A stretch of 11,555 nt of DNA from an uncultured Gammaproteobacteria bacterium. GTDB lineage: Bacteria > Pseudomonadota > Gammaproteobacteria > Steroidobacterales > JABDMI01. The DNA lies in contig CALHVH010000013.1 in the NCBI GenBank assembly GCA_938039225.1, positions 1 through 11,555 of the forward strand, given 5' to 3'. Within the stretch, counting starts at the first letter, position 1. Each line of letters starts with the position of its first letter. Of this stretch, positions 7,331-11,555 are shown in pieces. The position numbers and the translations under genes are program-made. The notes below the pieces were generated by a model, which ran no database searches, was not told the origin of the DNA, and worked only from the letters and a program-made list of their open reading frames with translations.

Positions 7331-9037
7331 ATGCAAGGCAATAATCTTTTTTTTACTCTCGCATCGTGTATCTTTTTTATGTTTTTGGTGGCCTGGATTG
7401 CGTATCAAAAAACTAAGGGCACAGTTGATGATAAAGATGGTTATTTCTTAGCAGGTCGTGGATTAACCGGTGTATATATTGCTGGTTCTATGTTGCTTAC
7501 AAACTTATCAGCTGAACAATTAATCGGTTTAAATGGATCCGCTTATGGTTTCAACTTAAGTGCCATGGCATGGGAAGTGACGGCTGGATTTGCCACAATC
7601 ATAATGGCTTTAGTGTTTTTACCTAAGTATTTGGCGGGTGCATTTACAACTTTACCTAGTTTTTTAGAAGATCGGTTTGATGATGGTGTCAGACGTCTTA
7701 CGGTCGTGTTGTTTATGGTGGGCTATGGTTTGATAACTATTCCATCTATTCTTTATTCTGGTTCAGTTGCCGTTTTACGTTTATTTGATATAGAGACCTT
7801 ATTTAATCTACCTTACTCGCAAGCATTAGTGCTTACGGTGTTAATGATTGGTTCTATTGGTGCTTTGTTTGCTGTGTTTGGTGGTCTTAAGGCTGTAGTT
7901 GTATCCGATACAATTAATGGAATTGGTTTACTGATTATTGGTATTTTAGTGCCTACTTTAGGCCTTATCGCTTTAGGTGATGGTAGTTTTTTATCTGGCT
8001 TAACAACTATTGCAACTACAGAAACGCATAAATTAAATGCGGTAGGCAGCAGTGCAGACCCTGTACCTTTTGGGACTATATTTACTGGAATGATTTTGGC
8101 TAATTTGTTTTATTGGGGAACCAATCAATATGTTATTCAACGTACCTTAGGTGCAGCAAGTTTGGCAGAAGGGCAAAAGGGTGTTTTGCTGTCGGGCTAC
8201 TTTAAGTTACTGGTTCCATTTATGATGATGATACCAGGCATTATTGCTTTTCATTTGTATGCAAGTGCTGGTGATCAATTGCCAACTATCGATTTGGCTT
8301 ATCCGCAATTAGTTAAAGATGTTTTGCCCGTTTATTTATCTGGGTTTTTCTTAGCGGTATTATTAGGTGCGGTGTTTAGTTCATTTAACTCTTTATTGAA
8401 TAGTGCTGCTACTTTGTTTTGTTTAGATGTTTATCAGCCGTTGATGAAGCGTGAGGTTGGCGACGGAGAGTTAATCAAGGTGGCGAAAATTGCCAGTGTA
8501 ATCATTGCGCTGTTCTCGTTTATTGTGGCGCCTTTACTGCAATTCGCACCGGATGGTCTGTGGCAAATTATTAGAATCTTTACTGGTTTTTATAATATTC
8601 CAGTTATCGCAGTCGTCTTAATTGGTATTTTCACCAAGAATGTGCCTTCGATAGCTCCTAAAATAGCTATTATTTTTCATGTTATCGCATACGCTTTGTT
8701 GAAATTTGTTTGGGATATCGAGCTTAACTTTATTCATATTTATGCCGTTTTATTCGTTATTGAGATCAGTATCATGCTCGGAATTGGTTATTTTTGGCCA
8801 AGTGATAAGCCTTGGAAATTTACTCCTAAGGCTAAAGTGAGTCTTAAACCATGGCGCTATGCCTGGGCAGTAAGTGCAAGCTTATTTACAGGTATCGTAT
8901 TGATTTATTTGATTTTTTCACCTGTAGGCTTAGTTGGAGGTTTTTCAGAGGCCTTCTGGCCTTTGGTTGCTTTGGTCATATTTCTAAATAGCATTTTCTG
9001 TGTTTGGTCTCTCAAGCGTTTTGATAGTACCTACTAA
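7331..9037 (+). CDS. SSS-family sodium:sugar symporter (YidK/SGLT-like)
   Basis: This 568-residue inner-membrane protein has about 14 hydrophobic segments and imports a solute with Na+. Family marks include GYFLAGRGLTG followed by the unwound first helix LLTNLSAEQLIGLNGSAYG (about 55-73), the TNQYVIQR motif, and FSSFNSLLNSAATLF in which Ser350 and Ser351 correspond to the Na2-site serines of vSGLT. Wording in the first 100 residues is very close to E. coli YidK and vSGLT, which points to a sugar or sugar glycoside rather than proline or an organic acid. An AGGA ribosome site lies 8 bases before the ATG, and the gene follows the glycosidase by 39 bases, so the two are co-transcribed and the symporter most likely imports the glycosidase substrate. 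Na+ coupling suits a marine host. Confidence 0.93.
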   Translation: MQGNNLFFTLASCIFFMFLVAWIAYQKTKGTVDDKDGYFLAGRGLTGVYIAGSMLLTNLSAEQLIGLNGSAYGFNLSAMAWEVTAGFATIIMALVFLPKYLAGAFTTLPSFLEDRFDDGVRRLTVVLFMVGYGLITIPSILYSGSVAVLRLFDIETLFNLPYSQALVLTVLMIGSIGALFAVFGGLKAVVVSDTINGIGLLIIGILVPTLGLIALGDGSFLSGLTTIATTETHKLNAVGSSADPVPFGTIFTGMILANLFYWGTNQYVIQRTLGAASLAEGQKGVLLSGYFKLLVPFMMMIPGIIAFHLYASAGDQLPTIDLAYPQLVKDVLPVYLSGFFLAVLLGAVFSSFNSLLNSAATLFCLDVYQPLMKREVGDGELIKVAKIASVIIALFSFIVAPLLQFAPDGLWQIIRIFTGFYNIPVIAVVLIGIFTKNVPSIAPKIAIIFHVIAYALLKFVWDIELNFIHIYAVLFVIEISIMLGIGYFWPSDKPWKFTPKAKVSLKPWRYAWAVSASLFTGIVLIYLIFSPVGLVGGFSEAFWPLVALVIFLNSIFCVWSLKRFDSTY

Positions 9038-9046
9038 ATGGTAGGG

Positions 9047-9065
9047 ATGTCTTATATAAGATATA
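9047..9065. promoter_or_regulatory. palindromic operator, copy 2
   Basis: This holds the palindrome TCTTATATAAGA (9050-9061) within the same 19 bases as copy 1, ATGTCTTATATAAGATATA. It lies 9 bases after the symporter stop codon and about 120 bases before the receptor start, in the control region of the receptor gene. A 19-base exact match over only 11.5 kb is far beyond chance, even in AT-rich DNA. It places the receptor gene under the same regulator as the reductase operon. Confidence 0.75.
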
Positions 9066-9067
9066 TG

Positions 9068-9097
9068 TTGTAATACAGCTTAAGTATGATGTACTAT
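9068..9097 (+). promoter_or_regulatory. candidate promoter of the TonB-dependent receptor gene
   Basis: TTGTAA (9068-9073) and TACTAT (9092-9097) are 18 bases apart and each match the sigma-70 consensus partly. The operator ends three bases upstream of the -35, so a bound regulator would touch the polymerase site. TATGAT at 9085-9090 is an alternative -10 with no good -35. Confidence 0.3.
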
Positions 9098-9111
9098 TGT
9101 TACATTGTGTT

Positions 9112-9127
9112 AACTGTTTAAACAGTT
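9112..9127. promoter_or_regulatory. second, unrelated 16-bp palindrome upstream of the receptor gene
   Basis: AACTGTTTAAACAGTT is a perfect 16-bp inverted repeat without a spacer, different in sequence from the shared operator and not seen elsewhere in the window. It lies downstream of the candidate promoter and 60 bases before the ATG. It may be the site of a second regulator; as an mRNA hairpin it would be AT-rich and weak, so a terminator role is unlikely. Confidence 0.4.
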
Positions 9128-9174
9128 GATGTATTACGAAAAAAACATAATCAAAAATAAGTGTTTAATCAAAT

Positions 9175-9180
9175 GAGGGG
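9175..9180 (+). promoter_or_regulatory. ribosome binding site that fixes the receptor start
   Basis: GAGGGG lies exactly 7 bases before the ATG at 9188. An in-frame GTG at 9161 would extend the protein by nine residues, but no comparable site precedes it and the added residues would spoil a normal signal peptide. Confidence 0.8.
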
Positions 9181-9187
9181 TTTTAGC

Positions 9188-11506
9188 ATGAAACGAAACT
9201 ACGTATCCAGGCGCGTCTGCTTGTTGTTAGCATTTTTTATTAGTAGCTTGAGTGCATCTTATAGCTACGCACAAGAAGGTCAGTTAGAAGAGATAATCGT
9301 AACTGCACAAAAACGAGCTCAAAGTGTGCAAGATGTTCCTGTTGCCGTTAGTGTCTTAGACTCTGAAAAAATTGAGGCTGCTCAAACTATTGGCTTAGAA
9401 GGTTTACAACAATTAATTCCATCTGTTTCTTTTCGCAAAGGTAATACCAACCGAAATTCAACCGTGGTTATTCGTGGCATAGGAACGGTGTCTTTTAGTA
9501 CCGCCGCTGAACCTAGTGTATCAACCGTAGTGGATGGCGTAGTATTAGGTCGTTCAGGCCAGGCATTTACCGATTTATATGATTTAGAGCGAGTTGAAGT
9601 TTTACGTGGTCCACAAGGGACCTTGTTTGGTAAGAACGCTTCAGCTGGTGTGGTAAACCTGACCACCAAGAGACCAGATGATGAGTTTGGTGGTAGTGCT
9701 GATATATCTTTTTTTAAAGATGGAGAAAGACGTTTTAAAGGTCGTGTGCATGGCCCTTTAAGCCCTAATGCAAGAGCTAGCCTTACTTACTTTAATGGTG
9801 AGTTTGATGGTTACATTAATAACGTTTTTAATAATGAAACCATAAATGGTTACGACCGCTCAGGTCTTCGTGGTGTTTACGAATGGGATGTGACAGACAA
9901 CACCCAAGTTCTAGTTATTGCAGAGAACTATAGTGCTGAAGATAATTGTTGTGCCGATTTAGAGGTTCTTCCCAGTGGACGAAACCCAGCATCACCAGCT
10001 GCTCCAAATAGTAACGGTATAGTTAATGGCGTTGCTGATTTTGATTTAGATCAACGTAGTGTTGATCACGATTTAACAACCGAAACTATCGATGACACTA
10101 CCGCTTTTTCGGTGCAAGTCGAATCAGACTTCAATAATTACACCTTAACTTCAATCACGGCTGTTCGTGATTGGGAAAATACCGAAATTCGTGAAGGTGA
10201 TTTTACTTCGAATGCAGGTGATGTTGCTTTACCAGTAGATTTTTCTACAACCTTCTTTCAATTGCATGATATTGGTGAGCAAAGTTGGAAGCAGTTTTCG
10301 CAAGAATTACGAATTGCTTCGAATGCTGATCAAGCGTTAACCTGGCAAGCAGGTCTATTTTATTGGAATTTAGAATCTGATCGTAGTTTCCGAAGAGACG
10401 CCAGCTGTCAGGTACATCCTAACAATGCTCCAATTTTAGCGGCTAATCCTGGTTTAACGTGTTTAGCTAATGACATTGTTGCGGCAACAGCAGTATTTGA
10501 TACTGAATTCAAAAACTTTTCAGTCTTTGGGCAGGGTGAGTATGCATTGCGTGACAATTTACGTTTAATTTTTGGCGCCCGTTACACCGATGACAAGGTT
10601 TCATTTAATCATGTGCGAACTAATAACGATCCGTTTGGACGTCGCGGTGTTGGTGTAAGAGGCGTAGGTAATAATACTGATTTCTCAAACTCAACATCTG
10701 ATACAGATACCTCAGGCAAGCTTGGTTTCCAATGGGAGCCTAATGCGTCTGGTATGTTGTACGGTACTTATTCGCAAGGTTATAAAGGACCTGCCTTTAA
10801 TACTTTTTATAATATGGGTATCAACGATACCTTACCTATAGGCTCAGAAAGTTCGGATTCCTTAGAGCTTGGATATAAATATACGTCGGGTAATTTATTC
10901 GCAAACTTTGCCTTGTTTAGTACCGATATTGAAGGTTTCCAGGCGAATAACTTTGATGATTCAAGTGGTACTACGATTACGCGTTTAACTAATGCCGGTG
11001 ATGTAAGTACTTCGGGTTTTGAAGCCGACTTCTTATGGCAGGCAACGGAGAGATTACAATTATCTGGCGGATTAGCTTCTATTAAAGCTGAGATAGATCG
11101 GTTTAATTGTCCAGTAGGTGTCGCGCCAGGTGCTTGTACAGATCGTAGTGGCTTGGATGTACCATTCTCGCCTGATTTGAAATATACATTAACGGCAAAC
11201 TATATCTTACCTCTATCTAAGGCAGACATTATTTTTAACGGTTCATTTGTACATACTGATGAGCAAGTGTCTACGTTACCTGGAAATGATGGCTCAACTA
11301 ATCCAGCGGCTCTGTTGCCAGATTACAATCTAATTAATGGCAGTGTTGGATTCTCTTTTGATGAAGACAAGTATAGAGTTACTTTGATAGCTAAGAACTT
11401 AACCGATGAAAGTTATTTAACTACATTTAGTGGTGATGGGTTCCGTTATCAAATTCCACGAGATGCGGAACGTTATTACGGCATATCCTTTAAGACTAAT
11501 TTTTAA
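9188..11506 (+). CDS. TonB-dependent outer-membrane receptor
   Basis: This 772-residue receptor uses TonB energy to import a large or scarce ligand across the outer membrane. It starts with a signal peptide cleaved near residue 28 (SYSYA, then QEG), followed by a TonB box (EEIIVTAQKR, about 34-43), a plug domain (about 47-160, with LRGPQGTLFGKNASAGVVNL) and a long beta-barrel ending in RYYGISFKTNF with terminal Phe. No N-terminal FecA-type signalling domain is present, so it does not itself signal to an anti-sigma factor. Cysteines in the mature protein occur in three close pairs (254/255, 407/425, 641/650), likely in surface loops. The general family includes many iron receptors, but the linked operator and neighbouring sugar genes argue for a carbohydrate or glycolipid head-group ligand. 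The ligand itself cannot be read from sequence. Confidence 0.93.
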   Translation: MKRNYVSRRVCLLLAFFISSLSASYSYAQEGQLEEIIVTAQKRAQSVQDVPVAVSVLDSEKIEAAQTIGLEGLQQLIPSVSFRKGNTNRNSTVVIRGIGTVSFSTAAEPSVSTVVDGVVLGRSGQAFTDLYDLERVEVLRGPQGTLFGKNASAGVVNLTTKRPDDEFGGSADISFFKDGERRFKGRVHGPLSPNARASLTYFNGEFDGYINNVFNNETINGYDRSGLRGVYEWDVTDNTQVLVIAENYSAEDNCCADLEVLPSGRNPASPAAPNSNGIVNGVADFDLDQRSVDHDLTTETIDDTTAFSVQVESDFNNYTLTSITAVRDWENTEIREGDFTSNAGDVALPVDFSTTFFQLHDIGEQSWKQFSQELRIASNADQALTWQAGLFYWNLESDRSFRRDASCQVHPNNAPILAANPGLTCLANDIVAATAVFDTEFKNFSVFGQGEYALRDNLRLIFGARYTDDKVSFNHVRTNNDPFGRRGVGVRGVGNNTDFSNSTSDTDTSGKLGFQWEPNASGMLYGTYSQGYKGPAFNTFYNMGINDTLPIGSESSDSLELGYKYTSGNLFANFALFSTDIEGFQANNFDDSSGTTITRLTNAGDVSTSGFEADFLWQATERLQLSGGLASIKAEIDRFNCPVGVAPGACTDRSGLDVPFSPDLKYTLTANYILPLSKADIIFNGSFVHTDEQVSTLPGNDGSTNPAALLPDYNLINGSVGFSFDEDKYRVTLIAKNLTDESYLTTFSGDGFRYQIPRDAERYYGISFKTNF

Positions 11507-11537
11507 TTTAAGTTTATTAAATTAAGTATGCTAAAAG

Positions 11538-11555
11538 CCAGAGTTTTTACTCTGG
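11538..11555 (+). terminator. terminator after the receptor gene, cut by the window edge
   Basis: CCAGAG (11538-11543) pairs with CTCTGG (11550-11555) around the 6-base loop TTTTTA. The stem is preceded by AAAAG, so it would probably extend with CTTTT beyond the window to complete an intrinsic terminator. It lies 31 bases after the receptor stop codon. Confidence 0.65.

Noticed and set aside
3217..9037. Plain xyloglucan or isoprimeverose utilisation locus
   Set aside because: YicI-like GH31 plus a xylose-reductase-like enzyme first suggested this, but there is no xylose isomerase, xylulokinase or xyloglucanase, and the dioxygenase and anion exporter would be unexplained. It is kept only as the main alternative.
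3217..9037. Classical sulfoglycolysis (YihQ/S/V/T type) or flavin monooxygenase SQ pathway
   Set aside because: No SQ isomerase, sulfofructose kinase, aldolase, transaldolase, flavin-dependent monooxygenase or flavin reductase is encoded in the window.
9030..9045. Small inverted repeat CCTAC...GTAGG at the symporter stop codon
   Set aside because: It has only a 5-bp stem, overlaps the stop codon and has no T tract; too weak to call a terminator.
9161..9187. GTG start at 9161 for the receptor
   Set aside because: It lacks a ribosome site, while GAGGGG is placed ideally for the ATG at 9188, which begins a normal signal peptide.
9382..9669. Minus-strand 95-residue open frame inside the receptor gene
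   Set aside because: It is antisense to the conserved plug domain, and its sequence shows only the mirrored composition of the receptor codons.

Overview
The window reads as an AT-rich (roughly 40% GC by eye) chromosomal segment from a Gram-negative bacterium, most likely a marine gammaproteobacterium. The grounds are outer-membrane proteins with C-terminal Phe, a large TonB-dependent receptor, an SSS sodium symporter, and gene families typical of marine polysaccharide or lipid scavengers. I cannot name a genus. No RNA genes, CRISPR arrays, insertion sequences or integrases are visible.

Layout. Bases 1-465 hold the C-terminal end of an M28 metallopeptidase (carboxypeptidase Q type). It faces a small outer-membrane beta-barrel gene on the minus strand (514-1101), with a probable bidirectional terminator between them. 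From 4179 down to 1219 runs a tight minus-strand operon: aldo/keto reductase, TauD/TfdA-type Fe(II)/2-oxoglutarate dioxygenase, and a YeiH-type putative sulfate (anion) exporter. Divergent from it, 4383-9037 carries a GntR/HutC regulator, a cytoplasmic GH31 alpha-glycosidase and an SSS (YidK/SGLT-like) symporter. A TonB-dependent receptor (9188-11506) follows with its own control region and closes with a terminator at the window edge.

How it fits together. An identical 19-base sequence, ATGTCTTATATAAGATATA, built on the perfect 12-bp palindrome TCTTATATAAGA, occurs twice in opposite orientation: inside the promoter of the aldo/keto reductase operon and just upstream of the receptor gene. This ties the receptor to the enzyme operon and points to the local GntR protein as the shared regulator. 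The gene set matches an oxygenolytic sulfo-sugar (sulfoquinovose-like) utilisation pathway. In this model the receptor takes a glycoside across the outer membrane and the symporter takes it across the inner membrane. The GH31 enzyme frees the sugar, the dioxygenase splits the C-S bond to sulfite plus a 6-aldehydo sugar, the reductase converts that to ordinary hexose, and the YeiH protein removes the sulfur oxyanion. The families and the operator are read from sequence. The substrate is inference, and the GH31 enzyme resembles YicI-type alpha-xylosidases more than the classical sulfoquinovosidase YihQ, so an alpha-xyloside or other alpha-glycoside substrate remains possible.
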